NCBI GenBank assembly: GCA_021399405.1
Contig: JAAFKL010000136.1
Coordinates: forward strand, 1-7,720
Direction of reading: 5' to 3'
Source: Candidatus Heimdallarchaeota archaeon
Lineage (GTDB): Archaea; Asgardarchaeota; Heimdallarchaeia; Heimdallarchaeales; Kariarchaeaceae
Length of the DNA: 7,720 nucleotides
Positions 1-6,113 of this stretch are shown here, in pieces. Position numbers and translations under genes: made by a program. The stretch's first letter is position 1. Each line of letters opens with the position of its first letter. Below the pieces are notes generated by a model. That model saw nothing but the letters and a program-made list of their open reading frames with translations. It was not told the DNA's origin and searched no databases.

Positions 1-9
1 GGGGACCTC

Positions 10-264
10 ATGGTTTATTTTCCAATCTTTTTAATTGGAACTATTGGTGTGTCAATGGGGACCACATGGGGGTATATATTATATTCCGCAGCAGGTTTAA
101 TGGCAATTTACTTCAGTATCATCTTCTGGGTTGCAGAACGCAAATATACAATATCAACAAATGGTCCGATAATGTATTACACATTTTTCTGGGGTTTCTT
201 TATGTATTGGGGAATTATAGCATTTGCTTACTCTATGATAAGAATTGAAAACATAAAACCATGA
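10..264 (+). CDS. Small hydrophobic membrane protein, unrecognised, possibly cut at the left edge
   Basis: An 84-residue product if the ATG at position 10 is the start. The frame is open to the window edge with no stop before that ATG and no clear ribosome site, so the true start may lie outside the window. The protein is very hydrophobic and aromatic: a short hydrophobic N-terminus (residues 2-15), a likely membrane span at about 20-42 and another at about 54-77. A short polar stretch with ERK lies at 43-45 and the charged tail is RIENIKP. No cysteine pair, heme-type histidine pair or transporter motif is visible. It is too short and lacks the motifs for NuoA. It converges on the small GTPase gene with a 34-base gap. 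Function unknown; the reading frame itself is probably real because its composition is so uniformly membrane-like. Confidence 0.55.
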   Translation: MVYFPIFLIGTIGVSMGTTWGYILYSAAGLMAIYFSIIFWVAERKYTISTNGPIMYYTFFWGFFMYWGIIAFAYSMIRIENIKP

Positions 265-298
265 GAATGGAAGAACTGAGTATTATGGTCAAATAGTT

Positions 299-850
299 TC
301 AGTTAACCCGTTCTTTTTTACTTAATTTTTGCAAATCCTCAGCTAGTTCACCGAGGAGCTCACTAATATTCATATCTTTATGAGCTGAAATTATCATATG
401 TTTTATGTTTAGGCTTGGATCATCAAGATATTTTGAAACAAGTTTGTTTAGAGCTACTTGTTGTCCTGTGTCAACTAGATCTGCTTTCAAGCCAACTAAA
501 TATTTAATGGTGTCATCAAATCTTTTGTGCTTTTTTGCTACATCTAGCCACTTATCAATTTTCTGAATTGAAGCTGCATCACCCGCATTATAGCAGAATA
601 GAAATGCTGATGCTCCATGGACCATATCATCAAAAAGTCCACTTGACAAATAGTGATCTTGTCCAGCCAAATCCCATATCTGAAGTTTAATATTATCTTT
701 GATCACATTAACTAAATGGAAATCTAGACCACGAGTACTTTGAATTGCAGGATCTACAAGGCCTTTAGATAATCTAACCATCAACGTTGTTTTTCCAGAA
801 CGCGGAGTTCCCAGAATTGCGATTTTATGCAAAGAGAATTTTTGAGACAT
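299..850 (-). CDS. Ras/Rab-like small GTPase with divergent G4 motif
   Basis: A 183-residue single-domain P-loop GTPase, normal length for the Ras superfamily. G1 (P-loop) is GTPRSGKTT at residues 14-22. The G2 threonine lies in STRGLDF (T39), placed like the PTIGVDF of Rab proteins. G3 is WDLAGQD (59-65), with the glutamine used for hydrolysis at 64. G4, normally NKxD, is LKAD at 121-124, so the base-contacting asparagine is leucine. G5, normally SAK, is SAH at 155-157. There is no C-terminal cysteine, so it cannot be prenylated at the tail like eukaryotic Rabs, and no membrane anchor is visible. Such GTPases are especially abundant in Asgard archaea; their partners are mostly unknown. The start is backed by a TATA-like box 26 bases upstream and no Shine-Dalgarno site, as expected for a leaderless message. 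Family assignment is firm; the specific role is unknown. Confidence 0.92.
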   Translation of the reverse strand: MSQKFSLHKIAILGTPRSGKTTLMVRLSKGLVDPAIQSTRGLDFHLVNVIKDNIKLQIWDLAGQDHYLSSGLFDDMVHGASAFLFCYNAGDAASIQKIDKWLDVAKKHKRFDDTIKYLVGLKADLVDTGQQVALNKLVSKYLDDPSLNIKHMIISAHKDMNISELLGELAEDLQKLSKKERVN

Positions 851-870
851 TACATTATTTTCTTAAATCT

Positions 871-888
871 AAAATATATTATGTTTGC
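871..888 (-). promoter_or_regulatory. Archaeal TATA-type promoter of the small GTPase gene
   Basis: Read on the minus strand, an A-rich element (AAACAT, BRE-like) is followed by AATATATTT. The TATA-like centre is about 26 bases from the GTPase ATG, the usual TATA-to-transcription-start distance in archaea. This predicts transcription starting at or beside the ATG. The element is nearly symmetric and could also drive transcription rightward into the doubtful ORF at 928. Confidence 0.55.
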
Positions 889-927
889 TAATAAAAGTGC
901 GAGGAAAATAATATTTTGTTACATTAA

Positions 928-1173
928 ATGACAATTAATGTAATCTCTCAATTCATTAATAGAAGTGGAATTGCCACGTACGAAAATCGTATTTATTCTT
1001 TAGATTATCAGCGAGGAAATTTAGGTATATCCAAATTGGCAATGTTTAAGTTCAATCTCGAGTTGTGTTGCTTGGATTCAAATTTCTATTTTTTACATGA
1101 TGAAAAAATACCTCGAAGTATACAAGCTATGAAAAACAACATTTTATTAGTAAAGGGTCTTAATTATCAATAA
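928..1173 (+). CDS. Doubtful small ORF, unknown function
   Basis: An 81-residue ORF on ATG, closed upstream by an in-frame TAA directly before the start. The product is mixed polar and hydrophobic with no membrane span and no recognised motif; the two adjacent cysteines (around residue 48) have no partners that would suggest a metal site. Codon choice and GC in the first half resemble the genes nearby; the second half is more AT-rich. There is no Shine-Dalgarno site at proper spacing (a GAGG lies 24 bases away). A TATA-like box at 871-880 could give a leader of about 26 bases. It could be a small lineage-specific gene, the first piece of a frameshifted gene, or chance. Confidence 0.3.
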   Translation: MTINVISQFINRSGIATYENRIYSLDYQRGNLGISKLAMFKFNLELCCLDSNFYFLHDEKIPRSIQAMKNNILLVKGLNYQ

Positions 1174-1179
1174 TTCTAA

Positions 1180-1196
1180 TGCTGAGGTTGTCAGCA
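1180..1196. repeat. Small hairpin: TGCTGA, 5-base loop, TCAGCA
   Basis: A perfect 6-base stem with loop GGTTG; after one A-A mismatch the stem gains two more A-T pairs (TA at 1177-1178 with TA at 1198-1199). It begins 7 bases after the stop of the ORF at 928-1173. It is not followed by a long T-run, so it is not a classic intrinsic terminator; it may protect a 3' end or be chance. Confidence 0.3.
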
Positions 1197-1241
1197 ATAA
1201 CATTACCAAAACGTATACAGTAGTTAATTTTAGTACTATTT

Positions 1242-1568
1242 ATGAAAATAATAAACCGATTAATTATTTACAATTCTAGTAGATCAATTCTTGTAATCTA
1301 CATTGTCTATCATTTTAATAAGGATAATAGTTACTTATCTAGTATGGCAGTACAATTATTTAACAGCAAGACACAAAATCAACAAATCAATAAAAGAGAA
1401 AATACATTCTATTCTATTGTATCCGATAAACAAATTGGTTTTGAAACAGATTTTGCCGAGGAATCTAGAACAAATTCAAGTTCGTATAATGATGATAAAA
1501 TCAATATCAAACCCAAATATATTGCAGATATTCTTCATCATCAGCATATTCTAAAACTAATTAAATAG
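1242..1568 (+). CDS. Doubtful ORF, unknown function, polar C-terminal half
   Basis: A 108-residue ORF. Residues 14-25 form a short hydrophobic stretch (SRSILVIYIVYHF region), too short for a confident membrane span. The remainder is rich in Asn, Gln, Ser and Lys, with a Ser-rich linker and a histidine cluster (HHQH) near the end. No domain is recognised. A GTATAC element centred about 27 bases upstream of the ATG (1212-1218) would suit a leaderless transcript, but this is weak. GC of about 23-30% is below that of the certain genes, which argues against coding; the ORF length is more than I would expect by chance at this composition, which argues for it. An overlapping frame at 1303-1554 is also open and is even less protein-like. 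Confidence 0.3.
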   Translation: MKIINRLIIYNSSRSILVIYIVYHFNKDNSYLSSMAVQLFNSKTQNQQINKRENTFYSIVSDKQIGFETDFAEESRTNSSSYNDDKINIKPKYIADILHHQHILKLIK

Positions 1569-1684
1569 CTTTGTTTTCAATAATTATTATAATCAAGCGT
1601 TTAATATTTCTAAAATTCTACAAAAGTTTGTTTTACTCACATTTTTTGAGGAACCACTGAATATCTATCCACTCTCGATCATTG

Positions 1685-1700
1685 TTCGATAATATAATTT
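1685..1700 (+). promoter_or_regulatory. Archaeal TATA-type promoter of the nuoHJKL operon
   Basis: TTCGATAATATAATTT contains a TATA-like core (AATATAATTT, 1691-1700) centred about 35 bases before the nuoH ATG. With the usual archaeal spacing, transcription would start at about 1720-1723, leaving a leader of only some 7-10 bases. No Shine-Dalgarno site precedes nuoH, which agrees with a near-leaderless message. This marks nuoH as the first gene of the transcript. Confidence 0.55.
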
Positions 1701-1729
1701 AAGTTAGTTAATTTTTCAATTCGCACATA

Positions 1730-2854
1730 ATGAGTGAACCACATAATCCGGGTCTCCCTTTTGAATCGTTTTTTACTAGTGATTTCGTTGATGGGATTGT
1801 AGAAGTACCAAGCTCTATAATGGTAATAATCGGTATGGTATTAATTGCCACATATATTTTGATGAATCAACTTATTGCACCCTGGTTTGAACGGAAGGTT
1901 ATGGCCAGACAACAGGGCAGAAGAGGTCCTGTTCATGTGGGTTGGAGAGGTACACTTCAAATCCCTGCGGATTTATTAAAACTTCTCTTTAAGGAGGATA
2001 TTCGTCCTGCAGGTGCTGATCGAGTGGGTTTTACTCTATCCATCTTTCTAGTTGGAATAACTGCAATCATGAGTTTCGCTCCTCTACCTTTGGGTGGGAA
2101 AGGATTACTTGCGGGTAATTTCAGTATAGGTATTCTCTACATATTTGCAATTTTCAGTATTTTTCCCCCTGCAATGTTAATTGGTGGTTGGGCTTCAAAT
2201 TCAAAATATGCATTACTAGGTGGATTTAGAAGTGCAGGTCAACTAATAGCCTACGAAATCCCTATGTTTATCTCAATCCTAGGAATTATTGCAGTTGTGG
2301 GTTCATTTTCACTATTAGATGCCACGGAGCATCAGATGGAAAATGGATGGTTCATTTTCAGATTTTATGGAGCTGGCTTAGTAGCTGCATTTATTTTCTT
2401 CCTTGCTGGTTATGCAGAGACAGAAAGAGTACCGTTCGATATTCCAGAGGCTGAAGCAGAACTCGTTATGGGTCCAAGAACTGAGTTTTCAGGCTGGCGA
2501 TATGCAATGATTATGATGTCTGAATATCTTCATTTATTTATTAATTCATTATTATTTATTTATCTCTTCATGGGTGGATATGATCCGATCCCAATACCCG
2601 CGAGTTGGCTCAATGATACTGGATTTGAATTTCTGAATGACTTTAGAGAAAATACTTTGATCCAGTTTCTTGCAATAACAGGCAAAGTTTACTTCTTTGT
2701 CTTCATAGCAGCGTGGTTAAGAAGTGCGTTGGCAAGGCTTAGAATAGATCAATTGCTATCGTTAGGTTGGAAAATTCTCTTACCACTTAGCTTAATTGCA
2801 ACATTAGTAATTTTAGGAGTTTCAGATGTAGATGCATTTTCGTATGCAGATTAG
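1730..2854 (+). CDS. nuoH: NADH-quinone oxidoreductase-type complex I subunit H (quinone-site membrane subunit)
   Basis: A 374-residue subunit H of complex I, the membrane protein that joins the peripheral arm to the proton-pumping arm and forms much of the quinone chamber. The family signatures are present in order: ERKVMARQQGRRGP (residues 54-67, after the first span), the conserved block at 153-178 ending in AYEIP, the acidic loop AETERVPFDIPEAEAEL (229-245) with E230, E232, D237, E240, E242 and E244, TEFSG (251-255), and a C-terminal arginine-rich segment ending RIDQLLSLGWK (338-348). About eight membrane spans are visible. The acidic loop is the proposed entry of the proton wire. An in-frame TAA at 1709-1711 limits the start, and the ATG at 1730 fits the short-leader promoter. 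The loop sequence and the neighbours J and K make it complex I-like rather than a membrane hydrogenase subunit. The electron donor cannot be told from this window, since no peripheral-arm gene is here. Confidence 0.95.
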   Translation: MSEPHNPGLPFESFFTSDFVDGIVEVPSSIMVIIGMVLIATYILMNQLIAPWFERKVMARQQGRRGPVHVGWRGTLQIPADLLKLLFKEDIRPAGADRVGFTLSIFLVGITAIMSFAPLPLGGKGLLAGNFSIGILYIFAIFSIFPPAMLIGGWASNSKYALLGGFRSAGQLIAYEIPMFISILGIIAVVGSFSLLDATEHQMENGWFIFRFYGAGLVAAFIFFLAGYAETERVPFDIPEAEAELVMGPRTEFSGWRYAMIMMSEYLHLFINSLLFIYLFMGGYDPIPIPASWLNDTGFEFLNDFRENTLIQFLAITGKVYFFVFIAAWLRSALARLRIDQLLSLGWKILLPLSLIATLVILGVSDVDAFSYAD

Positions 2855-2858
2855 GAGG
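2853..2858 (+). promoter_or_regulatory. Shine-Dalgarno site of nuoJ, overlapping the nuoH stop
   Basis: AGGAGG with a 7-base gap to the nuoJ ATG. Its first two bases are part of the nuoH TAG stop codon, which links termination of H with initiation of J. It fixes the nuoJ start at 2866. Confidence 0.85.
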
Positions 2859-2865
2859 AAATAAA

Positions 2866-3522
2866 ATGGCATTAGATTTAACAGATATTACACAATTAGC
2901 TTTCTTCGTAAACGCAGCATTCATTTTATTTACCATGTTTATGGCATTGACTGTAGATAAAGTAATGCAATCAACATACTGGCTCATTTTAATGCTGGTA
3001 GGAGTTGGAGTCACATTCCTTCTAGCAAACTCAGAAATTATGTTTGCGTTCCAAATATCAATATATGGAGGAGGAATTGCGGTATTATTATTATTCGCCG
3101 TTCTTTTAACAAAACATGATGAAAAAGTATTCCCTGAAACCTTCAGTGAGTTTATTAAAACAACATGGTCTCAATTATTATTATTTTTTATAATCCTATT
3201 CAATATATCACTCATTATTCTACGAGTGGTTAGGAGTGAGAAATACAAGGACAGTATTGCCGAACGATTTGATGGAATTTCTGTCCTAGGAGACACAGAT
3301 CGACCAGTATATGACACTGCGGAAAGAGTTGGTGCTTTTGAGGTTACTCGAAATTATGCTAATTTTCTTTGGGGTGATTTTGGTCAGGTAATACCTTTTC
3401 TAGGGCTATTGTTTCTCGCTGCACTATTAGGATCCATCAAATTGGTAATTCGAGAATGGCAACTTGAAGAATTGAGTCCTGAAATGAAAGAAAGATACGC
3501 AGGAAAGGAGGCAGACTCATGA
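2866..3522 (+). CDS. nuoJ: Complex I subunit J
   Basis: A 218-residue subunit J with five likely membrane spans (about 10-30, 37-54, 60-82, 102-121 and 172-194). The family hallmark is the third span, IYGGGIAVLLLFAVLLTKH (67-85), where the YGGG region corresponds to the flexible pi-bulge helix that couples quinone chemistry to the proton path. The polar stretch at about 123-165 between spans 4 and 5 is long and charged, and the tail from 195 is charged and likely cytoplasmic. Length is slightly above the bacterial norm of roughly 170-200 residues. Unlike in a standard nuo operon it follows nuoH directly, with nuoI missing between them. Its TGA stop overlaps the nuoK ATG (ATGA). Confidence 0.92.
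   Translation: MALDLTDITQLAFFVNAAFILFTMFMALTVDKVMQSTYWLILMLVGVGVTFLLANSEIMFAFQISIYGGGIAVLLLFAVLLTKHDEKVFPETFSEFIKTTWSQLLLFFIILFNISLIILRVVRSEKYKDSIAERFDGISVLGDTDRPVYDTAERVGAFEVTRNYANFLWGDFGQVIPFLGLLFLAALLGSIKLVIREWQLEELSPEMKERYAGKEADS
3506..3511 (+). promoter_or_regulatory. Shine-Dalgarno site of nuoK, inside the end of nuoJ
   Basis: AGGAGG (within AAAGGAGG) with a 7-base gap to the nuoK ATG at 3519. It sits inside the last codons of nuoJ and decides the nuoK start, which overlaps the nuoJ stop by four bases. Confidence 0.85.
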
Positions 3523-3845
3523 TACCAGTAGAATATTACCTTGTACTTAGTGCAATTATGTTTACTTCAGGTTTATTTGGAGTATTAACTCAACGAAATG
3601 CAGTAAGAATTTTAATTTCAGTTGAAATTATGATAAACGCTGCAAATATTAGTATCGTTGCTTTCAACGGTATATTTGGTACAGATGACGCTCAGCAAGG
3701 CTGGGTATTTATGTTCATGATTATTGGAGTTGCTGCGGCAGAAGCAGCAATAGGCTTGGCAATCTTTCTATCAATTTATCGAAATTGGGGAGAGATAACA
3801 GTTACCAATATTTTCTCATTAGCAGAAGAGCAGGAGGTTAGCTAA
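3519..3845 (+). CDS. nuoK: Complex I subunit K
   Basis: A 108-residue subunit K, close to the usual 100-105, with three membrane spans (about 6-24, 29-52 and 62-86). Both functionally essential buried glutamates are present: E36 in SVEIMINAAN and E75 in VAAAEAAIGLAIF, matching E36 and E72 of the E. coli protein. These carry the proton path between the H/J region and the antiporter-like subunits. The polar tail after residue 90 is slightly longer than in the E. coli protein. It starts inside the nuoJ stop (ATGA), and its TAA stop directly abuts the nuoL ATG, so expression is likely coupled on both sides. The related Mrp antiporter subunit MnhC is the main alternative, but the nuoH and nuoJ neighbours rule for complex I. 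Confidence 0.95.
   Translation: MIPVEYYLVLSAIMFTSGLFGVLTQRNAVRILISVEIMINAANISIVAFNGIFGTDDAQQGWVFMFMIIGVAAAEAAIGLAIFLSIYRNWGEITVTNIFSLAEEQEVS
3832..3837 (+). promoter_or_regulatory. Shine-Dalgarno site of nuoL, inside the end of nuoK
   Basis: AGGAGG with an 8-base gap to the nuoL ATG at 3846. It lies in the last codons of nuoK and supports this start over later in-frame ATGs (for example the one at residue 20). Confidence 0.85.
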
Positions 3846-6065
3846 ATGGCAGAAGGAGAAGAAGCAGCACACGAAATCCATCGTGGAATCGAATATTTAG
3901 GTATGGATAATTCAATCATTTTGTTTTCAGTTTTAGTTATTGCAGTTCCTTTCATTACAGGTACTTTTCTTGTATTATTAAGGGCACTAGAAATAAAAAG
4001 AGACAAAAAATATAACGAAAATTTTACTGCAGCGATCGGTGTCGGCGGTCTAGCCGCTTCCTGGGTACTCAGTTTATTAGTTCTTTTTGATTACTTTCGT
4101 AATTATGTTGATCTTGGTAAATCTGATGTAACTCGCATTCAAGCAGACTATGCTTTCCTACCTAACGAAGGTGGACCATTAAAATGGGGTATCCTTTTAG
4201 ATCCCCTTAGTGTTATATTTTTAGTAGCCTTAACCACTATAGCAACCCTAATCCATCTGTACTCTGCAGATTATATGCATGCTGATCCCAGTTATACCAG
4301 ATTTTTTGGCATGATGAATTTATTCACAGGGAGCATGCTAGGGTTTGTACTATCACCAAATCTCTTTATGACATTTGTCTTTTGGGAATTACTCGGTTTT
4401 ACATCTTATCTATTGATTGGTTTCTATTGGCACAAGCCTTCAGCCTCTTCAGCTATGAAGAAAGCGTTTCTTTATAATAAAATAGGTGACGTTTCCTTTA
4501 TGATAGGTATCGCTATCATGTGGAGTAAAGTAACCACAGTAATCCAGGAAGGTGTTTGGATTGATGGAGTAAGATTGACAGAAACCACCTTAGATTACTT
4601 AATGCTTTCTCAAATTATTTCAACTGGTCAACTGCCTTTCTCAGAATTGGCTTTGCCAGCTGTGTTAATATTTGGTGGTGCGATAGGTAAGTCTGCGCAA
4701 TTTCCCCTCTTCGGATGGCTTCCAGAAGCAATGGAGGGCCCTACCCCGGTTTCTAGTTTATTGCACTCTTCAACCATGGTAAAAGCAGGTTTATTTCTTA
4801 TTGCAAGAAACTTTTACATGTACTATCAAAATGATGGCACACACGTTGTGACACGTATAGACAGCGTCCATCATATTATACAGGACAATCTTGATGTTGC
4901 TAGTTTTATAGTATGGATTGGAGCGATTACAGCGCTTATGGGTGCTCTGATTGCGCTTACAGCTACTGATATTAAGAAGGTCTTAGCATTTTCTACTGTA
5001 TCACAATTAGGTTACATAGGTATGGCACTAGGTTCTGGAGGGCTAACCGCTGGATTCTTCCATATTATCTCTCATGCAACCTTTAAATCATTATTATTTT
5101 TAGGCGCAGGTGCGGTGATCCATTCCGTACATAGCCAAGAGATGAAAGATATGGGTGGACTAAGAAAATACATGCCAACAACTTTCTATACCATGCTAAT
5201 TGGACTCTTAGGTTTATCAGGTGTGGTGTTTATGAACGGGTTCTGGAGTAAGGATGCAATTCTTTTAGCACTCGTGGAGAACGAGGATATTGCTCTTAAC
5301 AGGGTAGTTTGGGCAATTGCAGTAGTTACCGCTGGTATAACTGCATTTTATTCAACTAAATTGTTTATTTTAGTTTTCCTTGGTGAAGGTAGATATGATA
5401 GAGATCATGTACATCCTGCTCCAACTGCTACTAAAATGAAAATCCCGTTAATCGCTTTAGCCTCATTAGTAGTTATTGAAAGTGTATGGTGGACTTTTGG
5501 TACCATCATTCCATCACTCAGAGATAATCGTGACTCATATTGGAACTTTGAATATGCATTGGGAACAATGTTAAATGCTCATGGTGGAGAATTTGCTTGG
5601 GGCGATGCAGTCGCTTCGACCTTTATGGTAATTGCAGGTATACTACTTGCATTTGCAATCTATTTATGGGAAGTTCCAGCACTTGTATCAGTAAAGACAT
5701 CCAAATTCATGGCTCAATTAGAGAATATTGCAGCCAACAGGTTTGGTCTTGACCTTTTTATCTATTGGATTGCTGAAGTACCTGCCATGATGATAGGTGA
5801 TGCATTCAAATATGTTGACGAAGAAATAATTGATGGTATTTTTGTAGATACCGTAGCTGCAGAGGGTTCATTAAAACTAGCAGAAGCTTCAGATGACTTT
5901 GATCGACAAATTATCGATGGAACTGTTGACTGGTTTGGAAACAGAACCAGAGATATAGGTTATTCATTGAGAACTTTGCAAAAAGGACGAACCCCAAATT
6001 ATGCTCGTTTCATTAGTTTAGGTTTTGCAGCAATTCTACTAATCTTTACCTTGAACAATCTCTGA
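3846..6065 (+). CDS. nuoL: Complex I subunit L (distal antiporter-like proton pump)
   Basis: A 739-residue subunit L, longer than E. coli NuoL (613). It keeps the proton-channel residues: E181 in FWELLGFTSY (span 5), K282 in GGAIGKSAQFPLFGW (span 7), H307 in the GPTPVSSLLHSSTMVKAG block (span 8), H406, H410 and K414 in FFHIISHATFK (span 11), and K469-D470 in NGFWSKD (span 12). About 16 spans are visible, the last at 719-738. The segment around 630-715, with FDRQIIDGTVDWFGN and the LQKGRTPNYA turn, is the long lateral helix that distinguishes L from M and N, so this is truly L. Extra length comes from an N-terminal extension (about 20 residues), a larger loop at 226-268 and the region at 555-590. 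Tandem stops TGA TAA end it. No nuoM or nuoN follows, which is unusual. Confidence 0.96.
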   Translation: MAEGEEAAHEIHRGIEYLGMDNSIILFSVLVIAVPFITGTFLVLLRALEIKRDKKYNENFTAAIGVGGLAASWVLSLLVLFDYFRNYVDLGKSDVTRIQADYAFLPNEGGPLKWGILLDPLSVIFLVALTTIATLIHLYSADYMHADPSYTRFFGMMNLFTGSMLGFVLSPNLFMTFVFWELLGFTSYLLIGFYWHKPSASSAMKKAFLYNKIGDVSFMIGIAIMWSKVTTVIQEGVWIDGVRLTETTLDYLMLSQIISTGQLPFSELALPAVLIFGGAIGKSAQFPLFGWLPEAMEGPTPVSSLLHSSTMVKAGLFLIARNFYMYYQNDGTHVVTRIDSVHHIIQDNLDVASFIVWIGAITALMGALIALTATDIKKVLAFSTVSQLGYIGMALGSGGLTAGFFHIISHATFKSLLFLGAGAVIHSVHSQEMKDMGGLRKYMPTTFYTMLIGLLGLSGVVFMNGFWSKDAILLALVENEDIALNRVVWAIAVVTAGITAFYSTKLFILVFLGEGRYDRDHVHPAPTATKMKIPLIALASLVVIESVWWTFGTIIPSLRDNRDSYWNFEYALGTMLNAHGGEFAWGDAVASTFMVIAGILLAFAIYLWEVPALVSVKTSKFMAQLENIAANRFGLDLFIYWIAEVPAMMIGDAFKYVDEEIIDGIFVDTVAAEGSLKLAEASDDFDRQIIDGTVDWFGNRTRDIGYSLRTLQKGRTPNYARFISLGFAAILLIFTLNNL

Positions 6066-6113
6066 TAATTCCAATTACAAAATCTAAAACAATTATTAAT
6101 TTTAAAAATTAAA
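6066..6113. terminator. Convergent AT-rich junction with a perfect palindrome, likely two-way termination zone
   Basis: Forty-eight bases separate the end of nuoL from the end of the leftward SelB-like gene. They contain a 17-base perfect palindrome (TTAATTTT, A, AAAATTAA at 6096-6112) and T-rich runs on both strands (TTTTT at 6118-6122 on the plus strand, several on the minus strand). Archaeal RNA polymerase stops at T-rich tracts without needing a GC stem, so this suits termination from both sides. Role inferred from sequence and convergent gene layout. Confidence 0.5.

Larger units (their letters stand above)
851..1729. other. Long AT-rich stretch with no recognised gene
   Basis: Between the GTPase and the nuo operon nothing can be assigned to a known family. 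Two rightward ORFs (928-1173 and 1242-1568) and a third open frame without a start (1154-1279) follow each other in frames 1, 2 and 3. GC is about 35% in 961-1080, like the genes here, but drops to about 23-30% after that. The last 160 bases (1569-1729) hold only the nuoH promoter. No tRNA-like cloverleaf, repeat array or transposon end was seen. Confidence 0.6.

Noticed and set aside
1303..1554. Second open frame of 83 codons within 1242-1568
   Set aside because: The product is mostly Ile, Asn and Lys with no motif, as expected from AT-rich sequence; the 1242 frame is the better of two weak candidates.
1685..1693. TTCGATAAT shared by the nuoH promoter and the area just before the enolase-superfamily ATG (7644-7652)
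   Set aside because: A 9-base AT-rich match at different distances from the two start codons (about 45 and 12 bases) is not convincing as a shared operator.
2787..3014. Minus-strand ORF of 75 codons across the nuoH-nuoJ junction
   Set aside because: It lies opposite two certain genes, has no promoter or ribosome site and has a low-complexity product; it is a shadow.
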